DNA from: Ampullaceana balthica
Lineage: Eukaryota; Mollusca; Gastropoda; Lymnaeidae
Assembly: GCA_944989445.1 (NCBI GenBank)
Contig: CALYLW010000329.1
Coordinates: 152,510 to 216,509 of the forward strand
DNA length: 64,000 nucleotides
Direction of reading: 5' to 3'
Shown: one piece after another, positions 11,401 to 20,988 of the stretch
Numbering within the stretch: position 1 is the first letter of the stretch
Layout of the letters: each line of letters starts with the position of its first letter
Notes under the pieces: model-generated
What the model saw: only the letters and a program-made list of their open reading frames with translations
What the model was told of the DNA's origin: nothing
Database searches by the model: none
Translations under genes and position numbers: made by a program

Positions 11401-13737
11401 AAAAAAGTTGTAAATTTTTTTTAAAAATTGAATGTTTAAACAAATCTGCACTCCGACAAAAATTTTAAAATATGATTTATACTCGTGTATCACCCGTCAA
11501 AAATGATGGAAGTTTTCAAAATAAATACACATCAGATTTTTAAAAAAAACGTAATACAGAACTTTCATTTATTTTATTTATTTTTATTTTATTCATGTAT
11601 TTCCCTGTTGAACAATTTTATGCGGACGTTCGAAAAGAGTTATTTTTTGGTGCAGTAATTTTGAGCACTGCTTGCTAAAATTAGTAGCGTCACGGACAGG
11701 ACAGACGGGACGTGACATACATTGCAAATTATGTATGTTGATCTATCAAATAGACGACCATATCCAAAGAAACGTGTCAACAGTCCCAACATTTTGTCAA
11801 AACTTCTCAAAGTGTTTGTTGACCAATTTGATGAACGAACTGTTAGGGTTGTATATGTTTTATTACATTTATTTTACTCTGTGATTACAGGCCCGAAGCG
11901 TGAGATCAAAGCTTTTTTGGGGCTGCCCATAAAGTACGGCACGCTATTTTTGACCATTTTAACTCCCCCCCTCCCCCCTGTCACAAACTGTCACACTTTC
12001 TTACACCCCCTCCCCCCTTCTGAAGCGTGACGTACTTTATGGACGGCCCCTTTACTGAATGTAACAGGTTAGTTTGTCACTGATAATTGACCGTTATAAA
12101 AACCCTGTATTCACATCTGTATTTCGTAAGTTATAGTTACACTTCTAAGTCTTCCTATAATTATTACACAAAAAAAAATAATTTGTAGACATATTTTACA
12201 CACATTTTGTCTATATAAAACACACACAAACAAAAATATTGTAAACTTAGCCGCGTTGGAATCCAGAGCCAAAGAGTACTATGAGATTTAATTTCTTTAT
12301 ATATTCGTTTTATTTGTTTGTGTACTAGTTGTTCGTTAAAGAAGGCTCTTTGCCGATACGTTCGCTGTTTTGTGACGTCTTGTCAGGCTCACTTATACCC
12401 TGTTTGCATGTTATCTATCTACTTATCTATAAACATGATTGCAGTCTCACCCACATTTTTGTTCGTTCCCTTAAATACAGGGTTAAAGAGAATGGCAAGG
12501 AACATTGGCCTGGGTATGATTTGTCAATATAGATTAAATAGTTAATTAATGTTTTTTATAGCTCATATTTTTATAAAAAATCATATTATGAGCCCCCAGC
12601 ACCCCATGAGTGTTAAATTTTTCAAAAAAAAAGTTGCCATTGACCATCCCAGGAGCGTACTCAAAATTCTACAAAAGTTTCATGGCGATCGGATGAATGG
12701 TTTAGTCAGCTATAAATGACATACATACATACTTTGATTTTTATATGTATAGATAACGAAAAATTACATTTAGCAGTCCCCGGCCCATTCGGTTCAAGAT
12801 ATGCATTTTGAAAACCTGTTGATTTAAATTCAGTTTCATCATGGATAAATTTCTCAAGATCGTTAAAAACTGAGTAGGAAACAATATCTAAGAGTATACC
12901 AAAAAAAGACATTTCGGGCCCCCAGCCCTGAACAATTGGACATTATAAGTGCAGTGCCCCTTGTTATTTTAATATGGGCTATCAAGTTTTGATATACAAA
13001 GCTTGGTTAAGATTCGTTCATTTACTCAGTAGCTAACGCATAAACTATTTTTGTTATTTTTCTCATATTAGCAAAAAACGACATTAGGGGCCCCTGGGCC
13101 CATTTAGTGCAAGATGTCAAGTTCAAAACACCTGTTTATTTCAATCAATTTAATTGTGGATATATTCATCTATATTTCTCAAAAATCTGTCATAATTGAA
13201 TGGGAAATAAAATCATATCGTTTGTGAAAAAAAGACATTTTGGGCCCCCAGCCCCGAAGAAATCGACATTAGAAAATTAGTGCCTTATAGTATTTTAATA
13301 TTGGCTACCAAGTTGTTATATATACAAAGTTTGGTTAAGATCCATCAATTTACCTAACAGCTAACGCTTAAACTAATTTTTATATAGCTCATATAAGAAA
13401 AAAATCATCTTATGGTCCCCCGGCGCCCCATGAGTGTTAAATTTTGCAACAACAAAATAAAGTTGCCAGTTACCATCCAAGGAGCGTACTCAAAAGTCTC
13501 CAAAAGTTTCATGTCGATAATATGAATAGTTTAGTAAGCTAAAATAAAGGACATACATACTTTTATTTTTATATATATAGATTGTCCATGTTGTTATTTT
13601 AATTGTTCCATTTTTAACGGCATACGCTAACGTTTCTATTTTGTCTTTCCACAGGGATTTTGATATCCATGATTGTTACCTTGCTTTTGCTTCTTATATT
13701 ACTGAGGATCAATTTCATGTACGAATCAGAATCATAA
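5409..13737 (+). CDS. Candidate CARD-like, tail-anchored membrane protein (six exons)
   Basis: Proposed coding exons are 5409-5432, 5533-5595, 6066-6227, 7411-7576, 10997-11035 and 13655-13737. Each has AG/GT borders and the phases fit (0, 0, 0, 1, 1), giving 537 nt or 178 residues. Residues 1-83 contain LLSYNVLDPRDLMIRLLPCL, then LPEDREEL and DNVRQLLLYLES, a spacing that resembles a CARD of the RIG-I/MAVS type. The last exon encodes GILISMIVTLLLLLILL then RINFMYESES and a stop, which is one C-terminal membrane helix with a ten-residue tail. N-terminal CARD plus C-terminal anchor is the layout of MAVS, but this is far shorter. The initiator is uncertain: ATG 5409 is the only one after an in-frame stop at 5373, and an upstream exon could supply more of helix 1. 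An ATTAAA lies at 13814. Homology is pattern recognition only. Confidence 0.5.
5533..5595 (+). CDS. CARD-like gene, exon 2 (helices 1-2)
   Basis: The acceptor is TTACAG and the donor is ACG|GTGAGC. The exon is 63 bp, open in only one frame and phase 0 at both ends. It encodes 21 residues with the LDPRDLMIRLLPCL motif that resembles helices 2-3 of CARD domains. Confidence 0.55.
5702..5899. mobile_element. hAT MITE with 8-bp target duplication
   Basis: The 198-bp element begins CAGAGGCGTCACTA and ends TAGTGACGCCTCTG. It is flanked on both sides by ATAATTAT (5694-5701 and 5900-5907). There is no coding capacity. It lies in an intron of the CARD-like gene. A diverged relative with the same end lies at about 38430-38512. 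Confidence 0.85.
6066..6227 (+). CDS. CARD-like gene, exon 3 (core of domain)
   Basis: The acceptor is CCCCCAG and the donor is CAG|GTATAA. The exon is 162 bp, exactly 54 codons, phase 0 at both ends. It encodes RGLPEDREELAFF, then NSGQDNVRQLLLYLESGK. The pattern of acidic turn, amphipathic helix, glycine and LL-rich helix fits CARD helices 3-5. Its GC-richer, codon-like composition stands out from the AT-rich introns, which is the best single argument that the locus is a gene. Confidence 0.6.
6316..6591. mobile_element. hAT MITE (AGTGCTTCTCAAAC family) with TSD
   Basis: The 276-bp element has ends AAGTGCTTCTCAAAC and TTTGAGAATCACTG. The flanking 8-bp duplication is ATTTAGAC (6308-6315 and 6592-6599). 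A second member is at 15183-15367. It sits in the intron after exon 3 of the CARD-like gene. Confidence 0.85.
7217..7276. repeat. (TG)n/(CG)n microsatellite
   Basis: An alternating purine-pyrimidine tract runs from TG repeats through a pure CG block to TGCG and TGTG repeats. Such tracts favour Z-DNA. It is intronic, about 140 bp before the fourth proposed exon of the CARD-like gene. Confidence 0.85.
7411..7576 (+). CDS. CARD-like gene, exon 4 (reading frame ambiguous)
   Basis: The acceptor is CTCCCCACAG and the donor GTAAGT. Using the phase left by exon 3, the 166 bp read LSWGQPQLYLTIYRLFVWPL, then a cysteine-containing stretch (KGCCGKSF, GGFYCCNPGHYE), and pass phase 1 to the next exon. A second frame is also open from an alternative acceptor (TTTACAG at 7451). 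It gives SLFGPWLSHSTLKDAVESLL then TSPKRVASIAATPDITNEFYQ, which looks equally protein-like. It would need additional unseen exons to restore phase. Only the first frame is consistent with the exons listed here. Confidence 0.45.
7755..7938 (+). mobile_element. hAT MITE (CAATGTTCCCTCT family)
   Basis: The 184-bp element starts CAATGTTCCCTCTAGG and ends CAGGGAGCATTG. Flanks are TTAGGAAC and TTAGGATC, 7 of 8 matching, as expected for an aged target duplication. A related copy in the opposite orientation is at 20820-20988. It is intronic. Confidence 0.75.
8029..8400. repeat. Foldback repeat copy F2
   Basis: The left arm (8029-8155) carries AAACCACGTTTTTATAAGCGG and ATATGACTAAAAACGTGG. The spacer with CACTCATTCTCTCACTTAT follows, then a near-complementary right arm (8255-8385). 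The arms are imperfect but would fold into one long hairpin. It is intronic in the CARD-like gene. Confidence 0.75.
8640..10000. repeat. Nested cluster of foldback copies F3, F4 and flanking units
   Basis: Two copies of the longer flanking unit (about 8700-9004 and 9420-9745, both with TTTTGATACAATGCA and ATCTATCTGTGGTAAAA-like blocks) alternate with a complete foldback (9004-9370) and a partial one (9745-10000). In F4 the spacer is inverted relative to F3. The arrangement suggests repeated insertion or recombination among members of one family. No coding sequence is seen. Confidence 0.65.
10296..10450. repeat. Short direct repeats GCGTATTATATTGAAC
   Basis: The block GGTGCGTATTATATTGAACG recurs about every 24 bp three times, and a diverged copy follows at about 10430. 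The flanking copies are preceded by GTCTGTTGCGCG and GTCTTTCGCGCG. It is intronic, with no coding potential. Confidence 0.6.
10997..11035 (+). CDS. CARD-like gene, 39-bp microexon
   Basis: A strong acceptor (TTTCTCTATCACCAG) and donor (GTATGT) frame 39 bp. With incoming phase 1 it reads NQATRNQEMSSSSG and passes phase 1, forming a polar Ser-rich linker directly before the membrane helix. Because it is phase 1-1 and 13 codons long, skipping it keeps the frame, so it may be a cassette exon. Confidence 0.45.
11919..12050. mobile_element. MITE with GGGGCNGYCCATAAAGTACG ends
   Basis: The 132-bp element begins GGGGCTGCCCATAAAGTACG and ends CGTACTTTATGGACGGCCCC, so the two ends are inverted repeats. 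Flanks are TTT on both sides. The interior is C-rich (CCCCCTCCCCCCTGTCACA). It is the deletion-derivative form of the larger elements at 14245 and 16627. Confidence 0.75.
12560..13580 (+). repeat. Duplicated interspersed repeats ending in (ACAT)n/TATATAG
   Basis: Two blocks are each present twice. One contains CCCCATGAGTGTTAAATTTT and GGAGCGTACTCAAAA and ends in ACATACATAC-TTTTTATATATATAG (12585-12755 and 13420-13580). The other contains GGGCCCCCAGCCC and CTAACGC-TTAAAC (12905-13050 and 13240-13380). They look like 3' tails of a retroelement family nested in one another. They fill the intron before the terminal exon of the CARD-like gene. Confidence 0.55.
13655..13737 (+). CDS. CARD-like gene, terminal exon with membrane helix
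   Basis: The acceptor is TTTCCACAG. After completing the codon split with the previous exon it reads GILISMIVTLLLLLILL, RINFMYESES and TAA at 13735-13737. Seventeen consecutive uncharged residues followed by a short polar tail fit a tail anchor. In the other two phases it stops within a few codons or is unremarkable. A variant polyadenylation signal ATTAAA lies at 13814-13819. Confidence 0.55.
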
Positions 13738-14244
13738 CAGAATGCACTAGCGCTTATCATTTGCTCTCTTATCGTTGTTAATGTTCCAAAGTAATTATTC
13801 CCGTTATTAACGGATTAAATAATGTGATGTCTGTAAACCCAATGTAATTTTTACTTCATTTTAGTGCAATTAGTGCTTGAAAGCATTGTATTAACTTTCT
13901 GTGAGATAACATGTAGCATACGTCGTACAGAAAATTTGTCTTGAATAATGATAATGTTTTACAAAAGTTTGTTCATTTGTTTCTTAAATAATTATAAGAA
14001 TTTATTTTATTTATTTTATTATTTTTTTTGCAGTATTTTTTCAAGGCTATTTTTTTAGCGGTGCGTTTTCTAAAAATCTAGCATTACGAACGGACATAGC
14101 AGAGTATATATTTTGATTATATATACGAATATATGTGTTATGAGAAAACCTCCAAACCTAGGCTTCGCGTTATTTAAGTTTGCATGAATAATAATTATAT
14201 AATCAGGATAATAGTAAATGCATAGTGAATTACACACAGCATAA

Positions 14245-16090
14245 GGGGCCATCCATAAATGACGTCACGCGATTTTTGCCGATTTTTACCCCCTCCCCCC
14301 CCCCTCGTCACGCGTCGTCACAAAAACTTAGACCCAACCTCTAAAAATACGTCACAAATCTTTGAACCCCCCCCCCACCTCCACAAAAAACACTTTATTT
14401 TCTATTTTAAAATAAGTATGTTTGAAATCACTTTTATTGTCATTTAAGTATTTATTATTTATTTAGTAAAGATCTACATTGTAATATCGTAACCCTGTGA
14501 AGCATTTTTTTAAAACGTTTAACCGGCCTTCAGAAAACGAACTGTGTTAACATCCTTAGATTATATTTTGTTTTAATGCATTCAAATTAAACATTGATTA
14601 TTAATCATCACGGTTAACGTCTTTGTTTAGAAAAAAAAATTAAACAATAACATTTTTAAATTGTATTTTTTTAAAATCCCTCAATTGACTGACGGGCATC
14701 CCGTAAGAAAGAGGTCGGCGAACAGAGGTAAATAACCTCATCTGGGGTCAAAAAGGGAATTCTTGGGGGTAATGGAGACTCATTTGGGACATATAACATC
14801 CACTACAATCCACTAGATATGTTAAAATACGTCATGTGTACGTGTACGCTTGGAACATATGCCCATTATTGAACCGGTTCCTTCCAGAAAATGCATTTTT
14901 AAAAATTTGACAACTATGTAGATTACTTACCTACGTGCTATACTAAGACACCTAAATCTACCCTACTTTCATTTATATTGACACGAGTGACAATAATCTT
15001 TATCCACATGACTTGCCTGTATCACGTATCCTTTCTGTGATACTTAAAATTAATGCCTTAAAAACTGAGCTAAGAAGAAAATTTGTTTTGTGCTCCTCTC
15101 GAATTGCGATGTCAAGAATTTGATGCAAGTTAATTAATACTTGACTAATTTTAAATGGGCTCATTTACCATTATATCTAGAACAGTTCTTCTCAAATTTT
15201 TTAGTATGGCGGACCGGCAGGAATTTTTTCCATTGCACCAGGGACCGATGCACTATTTTCCCTGCACTGACAATTTTTTCTGTTCTTTTTTTAGAACATC
15301 TGCGGACCGGCAGCATATGGCCCACGGACTGGCACCGGTCCGCGGACCACCACTTTGAGAAGCACTGATCTAGAAGACTAGAAATACTAGAATGACCAGG
15401 GGCGTTTGACCAAAAACCAATCGAACAATTATATCAAATTTAAAACGTTTTTAATTCTATCAAATAGATTCCCTCCCCCCTCCCCCTTTAAAGAAAAAGG
15501 ATATTCCGTGTCGTTTTGACTTAAAATATCTACACATAATCCTATTCAGATCATTTTTAGACGATTTTCATGCTTGTAAAACTCACCAGTAGCATTTTTG
15601 GGGATTAGGGGGGGGGGCTAAAGACGCTCCCCCAAATCCCCGAGGGACCTAAAGTCTGGGGGTTGGGGGGGGGAGGTTACGCTCACATAAACTTGTATAT
15701 TTTTGGGTAACGGGCAAAAAAAGTTCGACGACTCCTGCCATGAGAGAACCAAATTGAGCTGATATGTTATCTTGTGGATTCTCAAACTTAAGTTTTATAA
15801 TTAGATTTAATTTTCGGGTCTTGATAGCTTACGCAAACCAGCGTCTGATGGCCTACCGGCCGGCACATTGACAAGCACTGATTTTTAAAAAATAATTTAA
15901 AAATTTAAAAAAAGTAATTAAATAAATTGTAAGCGACCAAATATTTCAGTGGAAGTTTTATTTAAAGTTACCCTTTTGATGTGACGTCACATTTCTTCAA
16001 ACCCCCCTCCCTCCCCCTCGTCACGCATCGTCACAAAAGTGTGACCCCCTCCCCCCCCCAAGGTGCGTGACGTCAATTATGGACGGCCCC
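14245..16090. mobile_element. TIR element with TAA duplication, Harbinger-like ends
   Basis: The left end is GGGGCCATCCATAAATGACG and the right end CAATTATGGACGGCCCC, inverted repeats of about 26 bp with the shared TGACGTCACGC. TAA flanks both sides (14242-14244, 16091-16093). A 3-bp TWA duplication is typical of PIF/Harbinger, but no transposase was found, so the superfamily is inference. Just inside each end are C-rich tracts with CGTCACGCRTCGTCACAAAA. A hAT MITE is nested at 15183-15367. The rest is AT-rich non-coding sequence. Confidence 0.7.
15183..15367. mobile_element. hAT MITE nested in the TAA element
   Basis: The ends are CAGTTCTTCTCAAAT and TTTGAGAAGCACTG. The perfect 8-bp target duplication is ATCTAGAA (15175-15182 and 15368-15375). 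The interior contains GGACCGGCAG and CACCGGTCCGCGGACC. It belongs to the same family as 6316-6591. Confidence 0.9.
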
Positions 16091-16626
16091 TAAGGTGATA
16101 TTACAGCAAAGAAGTTTGAAGTTCGAAGTATTAACAAATATTGCTGAGGAGTCAGCCGGATGTCAACTTACGGCATTGAATTATGAGCACACCAATAATG
16201 CAGCACAGTGCGTTAAAAATAAATTATGTGACTGTAATGTGATCCACATCAATCACATCTGTTATTTGAAGCAGTATAAGCTTCATTGATGATTATGACT
16301 TGTCAGTTTATTCGCCCATTTGTCCATACATTATTACCACATTACCAAAACAAGTAAAAAATAAAATGTAATTTTTACACATGTTAATAACAAAGAACTA
16401 TTCATTTTGCATGAAACGTAGCAAGCAACGTTTGTCACAGGATAACAGAAAAGATCAAATTATCAACTGTTGGTAGTATTTACAAACTAATATAAACGTG
16501 TTAGTAATTCACATAAAAGTTTTTATCATCGTCAAGTCAGCGCCTTTTCAAGATGTGTTACGACTTGTCAGTTTATGCGCCCATTGGTCCATACATTATT
16601 ACCTTTACATTATCAAAAACATGTAA

Positions 16627-18131
16627 GGGGCCGTCCATAAAGTACGTCACGCTCCGAGGGGGGGGGTCTAAGAAAGTGTGACACTTTGTGACAGGGGGGG
16701 GGTCCAGTGAATTTGTGATGTCACACATTCATTATTTTTAGTGTTTTTTTTCTAATTTATTTATATTTTTTAGTAGAATTTAAATAGCTTTAAAAATAAT
16801 TTTCAAAAATGTTGTTAAAAATTAGAATTAATTTTATGTCAAAATAGCATTGAAATGCGTATCTCCTGAATGTGTTGTTCATAAATCTGAATTGGATACA
16901 GCAGGACTGATATCGAAGGATCAGGAATGGTTTGACAATCATGTTCGCACCAGCCAATATTTCACCAAATTGTTATTAAATTTCAGGACATGAAATGTTG
17001 CGACAAAGCACGAAGCTCATATTTTAACGTTTTACCTTAAAGATTCTTCCCTCCTCCAATCCCAATCAACCAAACAAATGATGGACTGAAAGCTTAAGAA
17101 AGAGCAGGTGCAGATTCTCATAAATTTCCTTCCTTTTTTATAGCAGAAACTCTCAAATTTGATGAAATTATGCCAAGATCAACAGGAGCTTTCAAAGTAC
17201 AACCATATGATTACCAGCTTATTTGATCGACTTTGCAAAGTATGTCACTCATATTTTGTCTCACAAACAATGTTGAAGAAACATACAGGACAACACAGAG
17301 CTCGGGCTCAGGAGAATGTGCCCACCCAAACTGTTCAAGAATCAACTCAGATAAAACGCATCCGTCCTTTGAGAATCACTTCTAGAAGTCAAAGAGAACC
17401 CATGGCAATTATTGACAGAGGAGAAAATGCACACACAGAGGCTGTTTAGTGGCTAGATGAGGACGAGTTGATATGTCGACAATTATCCTTCCAGGAAACG
17501 ATGATTGTGAAAAATTGATGTCAGTCGTAACTATGGATGAACACAGATGATGTCAAGTGAATATTTTTGAATGAAATATAATTTATAGGACCATAATAAA
17601 CAGATTACATATAGCACAAGATTTGGTCACATAATTTGTCAATATAGTATTTTTTTAGTCAAATTGTTTTGTTTCATTTTTATTATGTAATTTTAAAAAT
17701 CCGGCTCCGGCTTCGGCTCCGGCAGGATTTCACTTCATAAATCCGGCTGGCCGGTAGATCCAAATTTATATATATATTCATAATCATAATGGCCCGGAAA
17801 ATCCGGAATCCGGCCATTTTAACAAATGTGATTCCGGCTCCAGTCGGATTTCACTTCATAAATCCGGCCAACTTCAGCTCCAGCCGGATTTTAAAATTTT
17901 GAATCTGGTACATCCAAACTTTTAAGTGGAAATTTTATATTTTAATACAATTTAATAGTGAAGTGTATTTTAAGTGTTAAATTAAATATTTTAATTAGGT
18001 GTTAATTTTAAAAATTTGGAAAGTGTGACGTACTTTAGGGGGGGGGGTCCCGAGATTTGTGACAGTTTGTGACAGGGGGGAGGGGGTCAAAAATGGTCAA
18101 AAATAGCGTGCCGTACTTTATGGACGGCCCC
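16627..18131. mobile_element. TIR element with TAA duplication carrying a zinc-finger frame
   Basis: The ends are GGGGCCGTCCATAAAGTACG and CGTACTTTATGGACGGCCCC, flanked by TAA (16624-16626 and 18132-18134). Inside each end is a G-rich tract with GTGTGACAGTTTGTGACAGG-like sequence. The 1.5-kb interior holds a degraded C2H2 frame (17159-17515) and a stretch with repeated TCCGGCTCCGGC and AAATCCGG motifs (17700-17905). There is no recognisable transposase. Confidence 0.75.
17159..17515 (+). pseudogene. C2H2 zinc-finger frame inside a transposon
   Basis: The frame reads through a single C2H2 finger, CKVCHSYFVSQTMLKKHTGQH, then a Gln/Arg-rich segment. It meets TAG at about 17448 and then continues in the same frame as WLDEDELICRQLSFQETMIV to TGA. 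The finger has the expected C-x2-C-x12-H-x4-H spacing. The internal stop suggests a decayed gene fragment captured by the element, or a decayed element-encoded DNA-binding protein. I do not recognise the full-length family. Confidence 0.45.
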
Positions 18132-18134
18132 TAA

Positions 18135-19295
18135 ATAAAAAATTGTAACGATTAACAAATATGAATAACAACGAACTATTTATTTTGCATGAAACCTTTG
18201 AAGTAATGTTAATCACAGGATAAAAGAAAATATTACAGTATCAACAGGTAATTGTATTAAAAATTTAATATACACGTTTTAGGAACTCTAATAAACGTTT
18301 TCATTATTTTCAAGTCAGCACCCCTTCCAGTTCTATATTAAAAGCAAAGATTTTTTTATTCCAAATTAGTCTATTAACACGCATTAAAATATTACATGAA
18401 AATAACAATTTAAAAAAACTTTTATGGGGAGGGGTCCAATTTTTAAATATGTTATTTTTTTTAACATACAAATATGCAATCTCAACGTGTATAAAATAAA
18501 AACAAACGCTAAAATGAAGCATTAATTGGCAATTTTCATTTGCAGTAATAAATAATGGCTTTGTAGTTCAAAACTTGACAACCAAACGAAAACCAATTGT
18601 AAATTTCATAAACAGAAAAACGAATGTTATATATTAATATAGAAAATTAAATTTATGATTACGTACGTAATATTGACATGGGCACAAACAAAAAAAGACG
18701 GAAATTTAATTTTTTTAAAAATAAATAATAATAATAATAATATTAAGCACATCAAATAAAACTTGGCTCTTTTTACTTCGTTCCCTTCACACATTAATAA
18801 AAGCTCAAATAATGACGTCACGTCACAATATTTTATGGCGAGAAACACATTTTGTTAATCTCGAAAGCAACATTTTTAATTCTATACATTTTTTTATTGG
18901 GAGTTACCTCGCATAGCGTCACGGACAGACATGACAGACGTGACAGAGATTGCAAATTATGTTTATTGATAACTGCCAGAATCAAGAGTAATAAAAAAAA
19001 TGTTTTTACATTAAGGGAATAATTAGCCTAAAGTGCTTGTAAACATTTAAAGATTTTAATCAGCATCATATAGGCTGAATCATTAACTTAATCATGTACT
19101 TATTTTCTAAGATATTGGTATCACTCTCTACCAAAGAAACCAATAAAGAATTTCGCAGTTCTCAAACTTTTTCTATACTTATTTCTACAACCAACTTTGT
19201 TTTTCCAACAGCTCTACGTTGAAATTGCTGAGATTTAAGGCACTGTTAGATTCCATAAAATTGTAAACCTTTCTAGTTTTAGACATAGTATACAT
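18135..19295. other. AT-rich non-coding stretch
   Basis: No exon was recognised. The segment 18135-18330 repeats part of 16290-16550 (CTATTTATTTTGCATGAAAC and AAACGTTTT-TATTTTCAAGTCAGC), so one side of the TAA element carries a duplicated flank. An (AAT)n run is at 18723-18742. Confidence 0.5.
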
Positions 19296-19299
19296 GCCC

Positions 19300-19715
19300 C
19301 GCACTTTGGCTCAGTACCAAGACGTCACACACAAAATTAAGATGAACTGGTCCAGAGTGGCATCCATTAACTCTTCACATACGTCGTGTCCACTTTGTTG
19401 GCGACCTTTTTGTGGATATTTCCTCGCCATGACCTACAAACCTACCTTTCCCGGAAATCGTTACGTGATATGATGGGAATTTCGGTGTCGTCTGCTGCCA
19501 CGTTAATCATAGGTAATGACGGACTAGCGCAGAGATGTGTCTCGAATCCGCAACATCAACCAACTTGATTTGAGACTGAGACATGAGACCTTTCCTTCCC
19601 AGGAACTTACCGCCTAACTCGTGTTCCTCATGAGTCGTGAGTTTTTGACAGGGCTGAATTAAGTTCGTGCCTGGTCCTCTGAAAATTTTCTAGCCTGTCT
19701 CGTAAATTTTTCCAC
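19300..19715 (-). pseudogene. Truncated duplicate of the fucosyltransferase-like gene
   Basis: The nucleotide sequence parallels 21395-21925 block by block, for example ACCAAGACGTCACACA, AACTGGTCCAG, TTCACA-ACGTC, TGTCTCGAATCC and TTCCCAGGAACTTACCGCC. About 110-120 bp are missing, corresponding to roughly 21592-21705. That segment encodes the HVRMG motif and the following helix in the intact gene. Frames are broken and the N-terminal half is absent. It is a dead tandem duplicate about 1.6 kb downstream of the gene in the direction of transcription. Confidence 0.75.
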
Positions 19716-20394
19716 ATTTCCCCGAGGAAGTATTAGGTGGGAAGATTGTGGTTTTTTTTTGGTTTCTGGGGGTCCGGTGGCAATCAAAATACACACAAGG
19801 GAAGAAATTTTTGTTGTTGAAATTATTAAAAAGTGAGTATATTTAATTTACAATTATGCAATAATCAACAGTTAATGAACCCAAATTTAAAATTGTTGGA
19901 CAGTTTGGCACAGCAATTCGTAGTCTGTTGGCAGCATTACGGTATGAATCGTCGTGCTGGCGCGGTCCAGTAACGACTGGGGTCGATGATGGGCGACTGG
20001 CCGGCAGTAGATGGAAACCAGGCTAGCGATAGAAAGTAAAAGAATTGGGGAAAAACTTTCCTCTCATTCAAATCTTTACCTTCGACGACAACGAATTCAG
20101 AACGAGGCGTCGAAAGAGCGTGTGTATACACAATAGATCCTTACTACCGCCGGTGGAAGCATATGTGGTTTAGCGCCGATCACGGGGTTCCAGGAAATTA
20201 TTTATTTAAACGTTTCAACAAACAGAACACATTCCTAAGTACAAGTAACTACACTACCGTCTATTAGATGGAATGCGAGCTTTAATAGGGTTAATAAAAC
20301 TATAATCAAATAAATTTGTACTCAAATAGCACCCAACGACGAGACGACGCACGTTGGTACTAACAGATCTTGACCTTGGAAATTTCTTGTCTCG
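19716..20394. other. Non-coding spacer
   Basis: I see no gene. The segment separates the pseudogene from a SINE. Short frames here have no recognisable motif. Confidence 0.4.
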
Positions 20395-20632
20395 TCTTAT
20401 CTATACAGAAGATTATTGCATCCCCAGGCCATGACGTTCTGTTGGCAAGTGGCGAAGCTTTCACAGGCCACGGCTATGATTGTTCCACGTCATTCCCAGC
20501 CGCCTTTGTTTCCCGAACTAGTGTCAGGTACCCATTTGGAGCTAGGTGGACTCAGGGGCACTCTTGGACCCTGGAACAAATCCCTGCCTTCACCGAAGTT
20601 CGAACCCGTGACTATCGGTACGCCAGAAGTAC
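20395..20632 (-). mobile_element. tRNA-derived SINE
   Basis: On the minus strand it reads a tRNA-like head with the B-box-type GGGTTCGAAC (plus strand about 20597-20608). The SINE body has CTGAGTCCACCTAGCTC, GGGTACCTGAC, GGCCTGTGAA, CACTTGCCAACAGA and CTTCTGTATAGATAAGAC. The same body recurs at 33788-33995. This body type is widespread in mollusc genomes. The tRNA head is degraded and the cloverleaf cannot be drawn with confidence. Confidence 0.7.
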
Positions 20633-20819
20633 GATAGCACTAATTGATGAATTAAGTCAAATATTTTATATAATTACACAAATGAACAGTGATGCAACTG
20701 AAATCCATTTGATAGGACTTGAATTAGCGGTCTTTTAACTAGCAAAACAGCGAGATGGTCCTGAAGCAAGTCAGAATATGACATGACACGATGCTGTAGG
20801 TCATCTAAATTCCAAAGTA

Positions 20820-20988
20820 TGCGGAGCAATGTTTCATTCAAGCTGCGCGTCCGCACAGATATCTGACAGACGCCGCGCAGCAAATTTTCAAAAATATTGC
20901 ACAAGAAATGGATGCTGTGTAACTCTGCAAACAAGTTGGGATTTTTTTTTACTTCGCACACGGACCAACGAGACTTAGAGGGAACATT
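20820..20988 (-). mobile_element. hAT MITE, CAATGTTCCCTCT family
   Basis: On the minus strand it begins CAATGTTCCCTCTAAGTC, contains the GTGTGCG and GCTGCGCG blocks shared with 7755-7938, and ends near GAGCAATG... at 20824. No convincing 8-bp duplication was seen. Boundaries are approximate. Confidence 0.6.

Noticed and set aside
20597..20640. Possible tRNA gene (GTTCGAACCC)
   Set aside because: It is the head of a SINE with no complete cloverleaf.
20370..20738. Plus-strand frame of 122 codons
   Set aside because: It overlaps the SINE in antisense and has no domain.
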